Below are positions 49,580 to 59,178 of a stretch of 64,000 nucleotides of DNA, one piece after another (within the stretch, counting starts at the first letter, position 1; each line of letters starts with the position of its first letter). The translations under genes were made by a program, and so were the position numbers. The notes below the pieces were generated by a model that searched no databases, had not been told where the DNA came from, and worked only from the letters and a program-made list of their open reading frames with translations. Origin of the DNA: an uncultured Oscillospiraceae bacterium. GTDB lineage: Bacteria > Bacillota > Clostridia > Oscillospirales > Ruminococcaceae. Where the stretch lies: the NCBI GenBank assembly GCA_910587135.1, contig CAJULF010000003.1, positions 1 through 64,000 of the forward strand, read 5' to 3'.

Positions 49580-50140
49580 TCACATAGGTTTCAGATTTTT
49601 ATTGAGCCTGTCCACCATCCAGGCAATACGCTTTTCACGTCCCGTGTCTGTTTTTGCGTCAAGATAGGCGCGCGTGTAGGTTTTCTTTACCGATGGGGAC
49701 ATTGCCTGAAAATTTGTAAACGCAGGCTCATATTCTTTCAGCAGCTCGGACAGGCGCGAGATATCTTCTTCGGTGATCCCGGCAGGCTTCGGAGCGTCCC
49801 ACTGACCGTTTTTCTTAGCTTCCTCTATTTTCTTTCTGCCGTGGTCGGTCATAAGCCCCCGTTCCTCAAGGCGTTTGACCAGCGCCTTATTTTTTTCCGA
49901 CCACTTGCTGTTTTCCCTGCGCAGAGAAAAGTATTTCTTATAGGTTTTGTCGTCAATGCTTTGCATCTGCCCGTCTATCCACCCGAAGCAGAGAGCTTCT
50001 TCAAGCGCTTCTGCCGCCTTTATTGTTTTCGGTCCGCCGGCTTTTCCGAATAAAAGCCAGATCCCGTCCTCTGAAAGGCAGTTATCATTAAGCCATTTTC
50101 TGAAATCTTCCCTGTCGGCAAATTGCATTATATCGCTCAT
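49580..50140 (-). CDS. YdeI/OmpD-associated family protein
   Basis: This 186-residue protein matches the YdeI-like family (bacteriocin-protection/OmpD-associated): REDFRKWLNDN, CFGWIDGQ, KYFSLRRENSKWSEKN and a C-terminal RIAWMVDRLN. Function is poorly defined. The start at 50140 (MSDIMQF) follows GAGAGGA; the frame is open to 50164. It is convergent with the ABC-2 permease gene. Confidence 0.8.
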   Translation of the reverse strand: MSDIMQFADREDFRKWLNDNCLSEDGIWLLFGKAGGPKTIKAAEALEEALCFGWIDGQMQSIDDKTYKKYFSLRRENSKWSEKNKALVKRLEERGLMTDHGRKKIEEAKKNGQWDAPKPAGITEEDISRLSELLKEYEPAFTNFQAMSPSVKKTYTRAYLDAKTDTGREKRIAWMVDRLNKNLKPM

Positions 50141-50270
50141 TATATCCTCTCTTTCCTTTGTCAAAGCTGCTTGTTGAATTTACCGCCGAGCCATATCGGC
50201 TGAACGACAAATCAATATATGTAAAATCGACGCTCTACTTCTTAAACATACTATAATTCAAAAACATTCT

Positions 50271-50795
50271 TTAAAATGGTAAATACCAAAAAACCGCAAA
50301 TTCACCATTATCAAAGTTCCTATAAAGCATAGTGTTGACCGCACCTATTACAAAGCCGCATTTTGCATAGAACCGGCACGCCGGAATATTATTATCCTGT
50401 GTTTCTAATGCTAAGCCTTTCAGATTGGACTTTTTAGCCCATTCGATTGCTTTTTGGATCAAATCAGTGCCTATTCCTTGCCCTCTGGTAGATTTTGCAA
50501 CACAAATATCCTCAATAAAAGCATACCTATTCCAATCTCTTTTAAGTATAATTTGTCCGACACATTCAGCACCGTAGTAGGCTAAAAAAACAGCTTTGTC
50601 GGGATTATTTATATAAGCAGCATAGTCTCGGTTCTCGACAGGATATGATTTCATGGTGTGGTGCTCATATATTTCTTCCGTATATGACCATATACCGTCA
50701 ACAAATATTGGTATTATTTTTCCGATAATTTCAAATGGCTGATTTGCCTTGTTTATATCCGAAAGATTTTGCCGGTTTATTTCTACAATTTCCAT
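50271..50795 (-). CDS. satA: GNAT acetyltransferase resembling streptothricin acetyltransferase
   Basis: This 174-residue GNAT enzyme closely resembles SatA/Sat4 streptothricin acetyltransferases: PFEIIGKIIP, DWNRYAFIEDI, RGQGIGTDLI (acetyl-CoA loop), LETQDNNIPAC, CGFVIGAVNTMLY and the end AVFWYLPF. In those enzymes acetylation of the beta-lysine part inactivates the antibiotic. The gene is more AT-rich than the surrounding housekeeping genes and sits 27 bases after a small membrane-protein gene on the same strand. Homology is from memory of family motifs; resistance is not shown. Confidence 0.8.
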   Translation of the reverse strand: MEIVEINRQNLSDINKANQPFEIIGKIIPIFVDGIWSYTEEIYEHHTMKSYPVENRDYAAYINNPDKAVFLAYYGAECVGQIILKRDWNRYAFIEDICVAKSTRGQGIGTDLIQKAIEWAKKSNLKGLALETQDNNIPACRFYAKCGFVIGAVNTMLYRNFDNGEFAVFWYLPF

Positions 50796-50822
50796 AATAA
50801 TACCCCTATTTCCAAGATTTTA

Positions 50823-51146
50823 TCATTTCTTTTTTTCGATAACTATGCCAGAAATAACAGCATATACCAGCGTGGCAACCAGCATGATCACTATGATATA
50901 TGTGAGCCACTTAGTGATCAGCAGCGCTTGCACGGCAGTCAGCAAAAGGATAATGCCGCACAGCAGAAATACTATACCCGACTGACGGTAAAGAAGAGTC
51001 TTGTTCATTTTCGCTCTTTCCTGCTCCGACGCGAAGATGTAGGAATTATTGAACAAATATCCTTTCTCTCTTAAAGAGCGTATACCCAGTATAAACGAGC
51101 CTATTGACAATAAAAAAGTAAAAGCCGCGATAAGTATATCTTTCAT
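50823..51146 (-). CDS. Small membrane protein (DUF3784-like)
   Basis: A 107-residue protein with three transmembrane helices (about 4-24, 57-75, 79-101), consistent with the DUF3784 family common in Firmicutes. It is first in a two-gene unit with the SatA-like gene. AGGCG-type ribosome binding site (TGGAGG) lies just upstream. Function unknown. Confidence 0.65.
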   Translation of the reverse strand: MKDILIAAFTFLLSIGSFILGIRSLREKGYLFNNSYIFASEQERAKMNKTLLYRQSGIVFLLCGIILLLTAVQALLITKWLTYIIVIMLVATLVYAVISGIVIEKKK

Positions 51147-51196
51147 AAAAACGCCTCCATAAAGTTGGCATTGCGGGGCTGTCAGGTTCTGTAATA

Positions 51197-51225
51197 ATTA
51201 TAGCATAAGCCACTGCAAAAGTCAA
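51197..51225 (-). promoter_or_regulatory. Promoter of the small membrane protein/satA unit
   Basis: On the minus strand TTGACT, 17 bp, TATAAT (complement of AGTCAA 51220-51225 and ATTATA 51197-51202). Confidence 0.75.
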
Positions 51226-51279
51226 CATTATAATAGATTTATTAAATGCTCTGCCGACGATATCGGGCTGTAAAAAATG

Positions 51280-51308
51280 TTGACAAAAAAAGTCGGATAT
51301 GCTATAAT
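51280..51308 (+). promoter_or_regulatory. Consensus promoter of the hisS-like operon
   Basis: TTGACA (51280-51285), 17 bp, TATAAT (51303-51308), leaving a leader of about 80 bases. No T-box could be recognised in that short leader. Confidence 0.85.
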
Positions 51309-51395
51309 ATAAAGTAAGAAAATATGGGCATAACTGCTTTTGTATTCCAAAAAAGCACATAAAATTTTGCCTTTAACTGAAAGGGACACTAAATA

Positions 51396-52610
51396 ATGAA
51401 AATCAAATGCATAAAGGGCACAAGGGATTATCTTCCGCAGGAGGCGGAGCTTCGGGAAAAGGTTCAGCAGACCATACTCGACATCTACCGCGAAAACGGT
51501 TATCAGCGCATTATGACCCCCGCGGTGGAGGATATCGAAAACCTTGACAAGAGCGACGGCGGAGATAATCTCAACCTTATTTTCAGGATATTGAAGCGCG
51601 GCGAAAAGCTGGAAAAGGCTCTGGAAAACGGCGGGGAGCTGTGCGATATGGGGCTTAGGTACGACCTTACGCTTCCGCTCACACGCTATTTTTCCGCCAA
51701 CCGCCAGAATCTCGCCATGCCCTTTAAGTGCATTCAGATAGACAAGGTTTACCGCGCGGAAAACCCCCAGAAAGGGCGGCTGCGGGAATTCATGCAGTGC
51801 GATATTGACGTTATAGGCGACGCGGGCTGCGAATGCGAAACGGAGCTTATCGCGGTAACGGCAAAGGCGCTGCTAACACTGGATATCGGAGAATTTACCG
51901 TAAGAATAAACGACAGAGCCGTGCTGAACGCTCTGCTGCTTGCTCTGGGATTCGCGGAGGACACGCTGACGTCGGTATGCGTGAGCTTCGACAAGCTGGA
52001 TAAAATAGGCGCGGAGGGCGTAGCGGCGGAGCTTACGGAAAAGGGATTCCCGACAAAGGCGATAGACGGTCTGTCGGAACTTCTTTCCAATCTGCCGCTA
52101 ACCCTCGATAAGGTTTCGGAAATAATAGGCGACCCGAGCCGCACCGAGGGTCTGGCAAAAATAATCGGGAACAGCCGCGCTATTGCCAAGGGGCGCTATA
52201 AAATAGAATTTGACATCTCACTCGTAAGAGGTCAGGGCTATTATACCGGCACTGTTTTCGAGGTAAGAAGTGAGAACTTCGGCAGCTCAGTCGCGGGCGG
52301 CGGGCGCTACGACAAGCTGGTGGGCAAGTTTACGGGAGAGGATATCCCCGCCTGCGGCTTCTCCATCGGTTTTGAAAGAATATTCAGCATATTGTCGGAC
52401 ATGGGCAGAAGCTGCGCGGCGAAAAAGAAAATCGCGCTTATCTACGACGAGGACTTTATGGCAGCCTACGAAAAGGCGGAGGAGCTGCGCGGAGAGCTTG
52501 ACGTGTCGCTTTACAAAAAGCCGAAAAAGATGAAATCGCTTCTGGACAGGCTTCAGAGCGGCGGCTTTGCGGGCTTTGCCTACGCAGACGGAGAAATAAG
52601 ATGGTTCTGA
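51396..52610 (+). CDS. hisS: Histidyl-tRNA synthetase-like protein (archaeal/eukaryotic-type motifs, short C-terminus)
   Basis: This 404-residue class II enzyme has motif 1 around GTRDYLPQEAELREK, LRYDLTLPLTRY, motif 2 with RAENPQKGRLREFMQCDID, the histidine loop RGQGYYTGTVFEV, GGGRYDKLVGKF and motif 3 GFSIGFER, so it should form histidyl-adenylate. The motif details resemble the archaeal/eukaryotic-type HisRS branch. The anticodon-binding domain after motif 3 is only about 75 residues and ends abruptly at DGEIRWF, shorter than usual. A HisZ-type regulatory role is an alternative, but the intact active site argues against it. Confidence 0.8.
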   Translation: MKIKCIKGTRDYLPQEAELREKVQQTILDIYRENGYQRIMTPAVEDIENLDKSDGGDNLNLIFRILKRGEKLEKALENGGELCDMGLRYDLTLPLTRYFSANRQNLAMPFKCIQIDKVYRAENPQKGRLREFMQCDIDVIGDAGCECETELIAVTAKALLTLDIGEFTVRINDRAVLNALLLALGFAEDTLTSVCVSFDKLDKIGAEGVAAELTEKGFPTKAIDGLSELLSNLPLTLDKVSEIIGDPSRTEGLAKIIGNSRAIAKGRYKIEFDISLVRGQGYYTGTVFEVRSENFGSSVAGGGRYDKLVGKFTGEDIPACGFSIGFERIFSILSDMGRSCAAKKKIALIYDEDFMAAYEKAEELRGELDVSLYKKPKKMKSLLDRLQSGGFAGFAYADGEIRWF

Positions 52611-52668
52611 AGCTCCATTGCGCATTTTGGCATTGGCTTTTACATTGACAACGAAAGGGGTTTTAACT

Positions 52669-53616
52669 ATGAAAAAGGTTATTCTGCTCGGCGAACCTCT
52701 GGAGCTGTTTCGGGCGGAAAGCGGCTCTCTTTCGGAGGCTGAACGGTTTACCGTGTCCGCGGCGGGCGCGGAGCTTAATGTGGCTGTGGGGTTGGCACGG
52801 CTGGGTCTTCACCCCGTTTATGTCACGATGGTGGGAAGCGACGCTGGCGGCGACAGGATTCTTTCCTTTATGCGCAAACACGGCATTGACAGCAGTCTTA
52901 CAGCCGAAGACAACTATCATCAGACAAGTGTATTGATGAAAAGCGGCGGTGAAGTGCGGCGGCTGACGGAAAACCCGGCGGTTTCATTTATATCCGCCTT
53001 TGTTTTAGACAAAATTGATTTTTCCGAGGTAAGCGCGGTATGCTTTTCGGGGAGCTTCCCCACACTATGCGATAACACCGCCCAAGCCGCGTTACATATA
53101 ACCGAGCTTGCGGGGGCGGCGGGAGTTCCCGTGGTATTCGACCCCAATCTTCGCGGAGCGCCGAAAAATTCCCAAAAAGCAATAGATATTATAAATGAGT
53201 TTGCCGCAAAAGCGGATATATTCCTGCCGAGCCTTAACGAAGCAAAGGTGCTGTGCGGGCTTGATGATCCCAAGGAGATCGCCGAGCACTACCTTTCCAA
53301 AGGCACCCGCAAGACAGTTATAAAGCTCGGAAAGCGCGGGGCGTATTACAAAAGCGCGGTGGAGAGCGGCATAGCTCCCACATTCCGCGCGGACGAGGTA
53401 GTCGATGAGGAGGGAGCGGGCGACGGCTTTACGGCGGGTCTGATAAGCGGGATATGCGAGGAGATACCGCTCGGCGAGGCTGTGGTGAGAGCCAACGCGG
53501 TAGGCTGTATGCAGATACAGTGCAGGGGCGCTCACGATGGTTTGCCCACAATGGAGCAGCTCCGCGAATATATGCTCGACCACCGCTTCGTGGTGGAGGG
53601 CTGCAAGGAATTCTGA
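52669..53616 (+). CDS. PfkB family sugar kinase (2-keto-3-deoxygluconate kinase-like)
   Basis: This 315-residue ribokinase-fold enzyme has the N-terminal GEPLELFRAE typical of KDG kinases, the glycine-rich AAGAELNVAVGLARLG, PVVFDPNLRG and the catalytic EEGAGDGFTAGLISG (anion hole plus base D). It phosphorylates a sugar acid or ketose in the cytoplasm. The start at 52669 is set by AAAGGGG; the frame is open from 52618. It follows hisS at 58 bases and precedes a HAD gene at 51 bases, possibly one transcript. Substrate is inferred only. Confidence 0.82.
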   Translation: MKKVILLGEPLELFRAESGSLSEAERFTVSAAGAELNVAVGLARLGLHPVYVTMVGSDAGGDRILSFMRKHGIDSSLTAEDNYHQTSVLMKSGGEVRRLTENPAVSFISAFVLDKIDFSEVSAVCFSGSFPTLCDNTAQAALHITELAGAAGVPVVFDPNLRGAPKNSQKAIDIINEFAAKADIFLPSLNEAKVLCGLDDPKEIAEHYLSKGTRKTVIKLGKRGAYYKSAVESGIAPTFRADEVVDEEGAGDGFTAGLISGICEEIPLGEAVVRANAVGCMQIQCRGAHDGLPTMEQLREYMLDHRFVVEGCKEF

Positions 53617-53667
53617 GAACTTGTTCTGAAGCGCGAAACGCTTTAAAGCCGATATCTGGAGGACTTG

Positions 53668-55233
53668 ATGACATTATACGTTTCCGATCTGGACGGAACT
53701 CTGCTGCGCTCGAATCAGACGCTTTCCGTGGAAACGGTAAGCACACTGAACAGGCTGATGGCTGACGGGGTAATGTTTACCTATGCCACCGCGCGCTCGT
53801 TCAGCAGCGCCGCTCCACTGGTAAGCGCCTTAAAGCTGACAATCCCCGCTGTGATTTTCAACGGGGTTTTTGTCGTTGATCCAAAAACGGGAGAGCACCT
53901 TATCGAGAATGTTTTTTCCGAGGAAAGCTTTGAGCTTGCACAAGACTATTTCATCGCCAATAATCTTGCTCCGCTGGTGTATTCCTTTATAGACGGCAGG
54001 GAGCGTGTATCGTATCTCAAGGACAGATTGGGCGAGGTGCGCGGTTATGTGGAATCAAGGCGCGGTGACAAACGGCTTCGCCCCGTGCGGAGCTATCGTG
54101 AGCTTTTTAAGGGGAGCGTGTTTTATTTTACGCTTTTTAACCCTGAAAATCCCGCGGAAATGGACGGGATATTCTCACGCGGAAACGGATTTTCAAGGAA
54201 TTATATGAAAGATACCTATGACGACAGCATGTGGTATGAGATTTTCAGCAGCGAAGCGAGCAAGGCGGGAGCGCTGCGGCAGGCGGCGGAGCTTGTCCGC
54301 GCTGACGAGCTTGTATGCTTCGGCGATAACAGCAACGATATGTCAATGATACTGTCGGCGGATATCGGAGTTGCTGTGGGCAACGCCTGTGAGGCGCTCA
54401 GGCAAAACGCGGATATTGTCATCGGCACAAACAACGAGGGCGCTGTCGCCGAATTTATACGGCGGCGCGAGAACGTCCCAAAGGAAACAAACAGATTTTC
54501 TGACGCGCTTGGACGTGCAATGATACGGCAAAAAGGTATGCACGGCTCGGTAGGCACACAGAACGAAAAGCTTATACATGCAACTCTCAAAAACTACTAC
54601 GCGCCGTTCTCCGACGAGCAGGAAATAAAAATAGGGAATTTTTTCGCCGACGCGGTGAACGAGGATGGTATTTTTGAAATACAGACCCGTGCGCTGAAGC
54701 GTCTTTCGGAAAAGCTCAAGCAGTTTATCGCCGGTTCTCATGTTACGATAGTATACCCTATTGAAGCCGGCGTCCGCACAACATACATTAACACGGATAC
54801 GGGAGAAATCGTAAAGGAGACACCATACCGAAGCTATAACCCGAAGCTTAAAATATTCTCGGAGCTGTATTCCGTCAGGGAGTTTATTTTTAACGGCAGC
54901 GTCAGCGTGATACTTGCGCGGCTGAAGCTGGACAAGCGGGTGTATTTCAGCGGGCAGATGCCGAATATGCGGAACAGACTCGCACGGAAAAAGGTGTACA
55001 TCGAGAAAATCCCTTTGGAGCTGCTAGAGGAAATACGGCTGGACAATCCGCATGACTACGCGCGGTGGCTGCCCGAAAAGCTCCCCGAAAGGTTTACAAA
55101 AAAGGTGTTCTGCGCTGCCGCAAAGGACTCCCCCGCCTCGCTGAGACTGGAGCTTCTGAGGTCGGCGGGGCTGCTGGAGCAGGTCGGCAAAAGCGGGCGG
55201 AGCTATGTGTATTCGGTCAAGGAACGGCAATAA
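53668..55233 (+). CDS. HAD phosphatase fused to a putative PD-(D/E)XK-like nuclease domain
   Basis: A 521-residue two-part protein. Residues about 1-260 are a Cof-type HAD phosphatase: DLDGTLL (D7, D9), K in the SSEASKAGAL helix, and GDNSNDMSM. Residues about 285-521 match a separate Clostridial family (HGSVGTQNEKLIHATLKNYY, EIKIGNFFADAV, GIFEIQTRAL) whose D ... E-x-Q pattern suggests a PD-(D/E)XK nuclease fold. These are normally two proteins. The start is ATG at 53668 (GGAGGA upstream) rather than TTG at 53665. It directly precedes addB. Nuclease activity is a guess from pattern. Confidence 0.75.
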   Translation: MTLYVSDLDGTLLRSNQTLSVETVSTLNRLMADGVMFTYATARSFSSAAPLVSALKLTIPAVIFNGVFVVDPKTGEHLIENVFSEESFELAQDYFIANNLAPLVYSFIDGRERVSYLKDRLGEVRGYVESRRGDKRLRPVRSYRELFKGSVFYFTLFNPENPAEMDGIFSRGNGFSRNYMKDTYDDSMWYEIFSSEASKAGALRQAAELVRADELVCFGDNSNDMSMILSADIGVAVGNACEALRQNADIVIGTNNEGAVAEFIRRRENVPKETNRFSDALGRAMIRQKGMHGSVGTQNEKLIHATLKNYYAPFSDEQEIKIGNFFADAVNEDGIFEIQTRALKRLSEKLKQFIAGSHVTIVYPIEAGVRTTYINTDTGEIVKETPYRSYNPKLKIFSELYSVREFIFNGSVSVILARLKLDKRVYFSGQMPNMRNRLARKKVYIEKIPLELLEEIRLDNPHDYARWLPEKLPERFTKKVFCAAAKDSPASLRLELLRSAGLLEQVGKSGRSYVYSVKERQ

Positions 55234-55410
55234 GGCAAAAGATTTGTATAAAAAATACGGCGGCAGTCCGCCTGCGCATGAAGTCACAAAAAGACCGCGA
55301 AATTTTGCACAACTATCGCGTGATCTGCTGCGGCATTTTGTAAAAATTCCGCGCAAAAATCTGCGAACGGAAAATATTGACCGACAGAAATTTTTGAATA
55401 AGGTGATGAG

Positions 55411-58400
55411 ATGACAAGGTTCATAGTCGGCAGAGCCACCTGTGATATATCGGAGAAAATGCGTCGGGAGATGACCGAGCTGCTTCAAAGCTCTTCCGAG
55501 GCGCAGAAAATAATTTACATCGTTCCCGACCAGTTTGAATACGAAACCGAAAAGGCGGTGTACCGTGCACTGGACGAGCGCGGACTTACGGGGCGCTCCT
55601 CGGAAGTAAACATACGCACGTTCTCCTCGCTTTCCGAGGAGATACTGAGTACCCTTGACGAGAAAAAGCGTCCCGCCGATGATATCGTAAAAAATATCAT
55701 CATGCACCGTGTGATAAAGGAGAACAAGAACAGCCTGCGCGCTTTGGGGGCTGTCGCGGACAAGCCAGGGTTCTGCCACAGAATGGTGCAGACGGTGACG
55801 ATGCTCAAAACCGCGGGAATAGCGGACAGGGAGCTTTCGGAAGAGAACATAGAGCTTAAGCTGGCGGAGCTTCCCGACAACGGAAACGGAAGAAAGGATA
55901 TCCGCGGATATTCGCTTATCACCGACAAGCTCAGGGACGTGGGACTGCTGTATCTTGCGTATAACGCGCGGCTTTCGGAGCATTATCTCGATAAGTTGGA
56001 CTTCACTTCCCGTGCGGCTGAGCTTATCTCCTCCACAGACGTCTTTGATGACGCTCTGGTTTTTGTGGACTGCTTCAATGACTTTACCAACAGTCAGATG
56101 AATTTTTTAAAGAATGTTGTGACCTATGCGGATCACGTTACACTGGGATTCGCCGCGGAGCTGTGCCCAAGCGCGGGACGCACAGACATCTTCGGGACTA
56201 TCGGCATACAGATATCGCGGCTTAAAGAGCAGGCTGAGATAGAGGGGGAAGCCGTTTTCCTCACCGATGGCTTGAAGGAGCGCGTAAGCAGTGAAGCCGT
56301 GCGTTTTCTCTCGGACAATATTTACGGAGAAGGGCAATGCGATGCCGCGGATCCGCCCGAGCTTATAACGGCGCGTGATATCCATGAGGAGCTTGACTAT
56401 GCGGCGGCCAAAATACGGCAGCTAACCACCGAAGGCGGTATGCGCTACAAGGACATAGCGGTTTTATGCACAGGTCCGAACGTTTACGGAAGCTATGTGG
56501 AAAGCGCTTTCGCTAAATACGACATACCCGTTTTTTGTGATATTCCCGAAAGCATACTCCATCAGCCGCCCGTTAATCTTATAATCTCGCTTTTGAACGC
56601 GCTGAAAAGCTTCTCGGCGGAAACCGTGCTGAGCTATGTTAAAACCGAATTTCTGCAGCGCGAAATAATCGGGCGTGACGGAAAGCCTCGTATGGCGGGA
56701 CTGACCAAAAAGGATATCGACGTTTTCGAGACTTATATCTACGAATGGACGATAGGGACCGAAGCGCTGAAAAGCGAGTTTACTTTCAACGATAAAAACA
56801 CAGCTCACGCGGAGGAGATACGCAAAGCGGTGGTCGAGCCGCTGCTGTCCCTCGGTCAGCGCCTTAAAGAAAGAAACGGCGATGAGATAACCGAACAGCT
56901 TTACGAATTTATAATAAACGAGGTAGGCATGAACCGCGCCGTGGCCGCGCGCTGCAAAAACGCGGACGGAACAGTCAACTCAGAGCTTATATCGCTTTAT
57001 CAGCGGCTTTGGGATACAATTTCGGGGATATTTGACAGCTTGTGGCACGGACTAAAAAACGATAAGATATCACTTGCGGAATACGCGCGGCTTTTCCGCG
57101 ATATCTGCGCGGAAACCACTCTCGCGAAGCCGCCGCAGTACATCGACACGGTGCTGGTGGGAGATATCGACAGAACACGCGCGGGCGACGTAAAGGCAGT
57201 ATTCATCATCGGAGCGCTTTATGACACATTCCCCTCACCCGCCGCGGAAGCGGGAATATTCTCGGAGTTTGAAACGGAGCTGATACGCGAAAATATTTTC
57301 AATTTCGACAACACCCACAAAAAGGAATACTCTCTCAAAAGCGCGAGGGAGCAGTACTGCTTGTCCCTTTACCGCGTTTACAAGGCGGTTTCTCTGCCGT
57401 CGGAGCTGCTTTGCGTAACCTGCCCCGAAACGGATATATCGGGGAGAGCGGTAATTCGTTCGGAAATATTCGGGGAGATTTTAAGACTTTTTAAAAACGC
57501 CCGCATTCGCAAAGCTGCGGAATTCGGAGAAGCATTCTACTGCCGCTCCGTCAAAGCGGCAAGACAGCGCTGCGCGGCGGGAATATATTCCGATACCGCG
57601 GAACAGTCCTCGCTGAGAGAGGCGCTGGTTAAATCGGGACAGGGAGAGTATGTGGAGCGGCTGAACCGCCTGAGGGATATCCGACGGTACGGTCAGTCGC
57701 GGCAACTAAAGAAACACACCGCCGAAAGGCTGTTCGGCACGAATATCTCCGCAACAAAAATCGAAGCCCTTAACGCCTGCCGCTTCGCCTATTTCTGTGA
57801 GCAGGGTCTGAAAATACGGCAGACAACTCAGCGCAGCTTCAACAGTCTTTTCAGGGGCAATGCGGTGCATTATGTGCTGCAAAAGGTTCTGGAACGCTAC
57901 TGCGCGGACATGGATGAATTTTTCAAGCTGGACAGGCGGGCTTTGTCGGGACTGGTTGACTTCTATCTCACGGAATACCGCCTCAATGAGACCAGCGGGG
58001 ATTTCGCGGGTGACAAGCGGATAGAATATCTCTACAACAATATCGCGGTAGCTGCCTGCGACGTGCTGATAATAATCCAAGCTGAGTTTGCGGCAAGATT
58101 TTACCGCCCCAAGCTGTTTGAGCTTAAGCTGTCGGAGAACCCCGAAGCGGGGCTGATAGACAACGGCGGAATATTCAGCGGAGTGCTGCCGCAAGCCGCC
58201 CTGTTTACGGAAAACATAACGGAAGCCCCGCCCGACAGCGGGAACGCGTCCGCTCCGCAAATGGGCAGCCTTTATGTCAGACCGCTGAAGATCACCGCGG
58301 ACGGGCGGGAATTCAACATCACCGGCACGATAGACCGCGTCGATATGTTCACGGACGAAGCGGGCAGAAATTACCTTCGGGTGGTTGACTACAAGACGGG

Positions 58401-58998
58401 ACGGCGGCAGTTCAGCGTACACAACGCGAAATACGGCGTAAACGTTCAGATGCCGCTGTACCTGTTTGCGCTGTGCGACGCAAATAAGGATATGAGCGTT
58501 TTTCCGGGCGGAGTTGCCTATACCCCCGCAAAGATATCCGGAGCGATGCCGAGCCGGCTTTCCGCGTTCAACCTGCTGTCGCAAAGCTACAAGCAAAGCG
58601 GAATGTATATTCTCGACCCCTCCACCTCCGAAGAAATGGAGCACTATGCGGACTTTATAGCAAAAATCATTTCGGGCGGGATCGGGGAAAATCCCGGCGA
58701 AAAGCCGCCCACTCCCGATGATATTCTGCCCGAGCCCAACAATCGGCTTACAGCGGAGGAATTCGAGAGCTTCCGCGGTGAATGCCTGGGTATCGTCGGG
58801 AAACGGCTGAAACAGCTGTACAACGGAGATATCGAGCCTGTTCCGCTTAGCTACAAGGAAAAGGAGAACATAGAGGGAAAGAGCGTTTCAAGAAGCAAGT
58901 GCGCCTGCGACTACTGCCGCTTCAAGGATATCTGCGGAAACGTCGGAGCAAAGGAACTCGTGCCCGACCCTCCTAAAAAAACAAAGCAGAGCAGCTAA
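55411..58998 (+). CDS. addB: AddB subunit of the AddAB helicase-nuclease
   Basis: AddB with AddA processes DNA ends for recombinational repair. This 1195-residue protein has the AddB layout: an inactivated helicase domain, then a C-terminal RecB-type nuclease (GTIDRVDMF, RVVDYKTGRRQF). The Fe-S cluster cysteines are one in NACRFAYFC (near 790) and three in KCACDYCRFKDIC (near 1170). The N-terminal P-loop, which is usually GRAGSGKS-like, reads FIVGRATCDISEK, so the nucleotide loop is lost. AAGGTGATG precedes the ATG. addA follows after 180 bases. Confidence 0.92.
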   Translation: MTRFIVGRATCDISEKMRREMTELLQSSSEAQKIIYIVPDQFEYETEKAVYRALDERGLTGRSSEVNIRTFSSLSEEILSTLDEKKRPADDIVKNIIMHRVIKENKNSLRALGAVADKPGFCHRMVQTVTMLKTAGIADRELSEENIELKLAELPDNGNGRKDIRGYSLITDKLRDVGLLYLAYNARLSEHYLDKLDFTSRAAELISSTDVFDDALVFVDCFNDFTNSQMNFLKNVVTYADHVTLGFAAELCPSAGRTDIFGTIGIQISRLKEQAEIEGEAVFLTDGLKERVSSEAVRFLSDNIYGEGQCDAADPPELITARDIHEELDYAAAKIRQLTTEGGMRYKDIAVLCTGPNVYGSYVESAFAKYDIPVFCDIPESILHQPPVNLIISLLNALKSFSAETVLSYVKTEFLQREIIGRDGKPRMAGLTKKDIDVFETYIYEWTIGTEALKSEFTFNDKNTAHAEEIRKAVVEPLLSLGQRLKERNGDEITEQLYEFIINEVGMNRAVAARCKNADGTVNSELISLYQRLWDTISGIFDSLWHGLKNDKISLAEYARLFRDICAETTLAKPPQYIDTVLVGDIDRTRAGDVKAVFIIGALYDTFPSPAAEAGIFSEFETELIRENIFNFDNTHKKEYSLKSAREQYCLSLYRVYKAVSLPSELLCVTCPETDISGRAVIRSEIFGEILRLFKNARIRKAAEFGEAFYCRSVKAARQRCAAGIYSDTAEQSSLREALVKSGQGEYVERLNRLRDIRRYGQSRQLKKHTAERLFGTNISATKIEALNACRFAYFCEQGLKIRQTTQRSFNSLFRGNAVHYVLQKVLERYCADMDEFFKLDRRALSGLVDFYLTEYRLNETSGDFAGDKRIEYLYNNIAVAACDVLIIIQAEFAARFYRPKLFELKLSENPEAGLIDNGGIFSGVLPQAALFTENITEAPPDSGNASAPQMGSLYVRPLKITADGREFNITGTIDRVDMFTDEAGRNYLRVVDYKTGRRQFSVHNAKYGVNVQMPLYLFALCDANKDMSVFPGGVAYTPAKISGAMPSRLSAFNLLSQSYKQSGMYILDPSTSEEMEHYADFIAKIISGGIGENPGEKPPTPDDILPEPNNRLTAEEFESFRGECLGIVGKRLKQLYNGDIEPVPLSYKEKENIEGKSVSRSKCACDYCRFKDICGNVGAKELVPDPPKKTKQSS

Positions 58999-59178
58999 TC
59001 GGCAAAGTTAAAGTTGCTGAAATGCTAAGAAAACGCTTATTAAAACACTATCGTCCCGCTCAAACAAGCAAATCCACGGGAATGATGGTGTCACGCTTCG
59101 CTTTAGTAAGCAATTCCCCAAAGCCGATCTACTATTGAAAGGAGTTATGCTCCCGAAAGGGCGGCATAGTCGAAAAAA

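Noticed and set aside
51309..51395. T-box riboswitch before the hisS-like gene
   Set aside because: The leader after the consensus promoter is only about 80 bases, too short, and no T-box sequence or terminator pair is visible.
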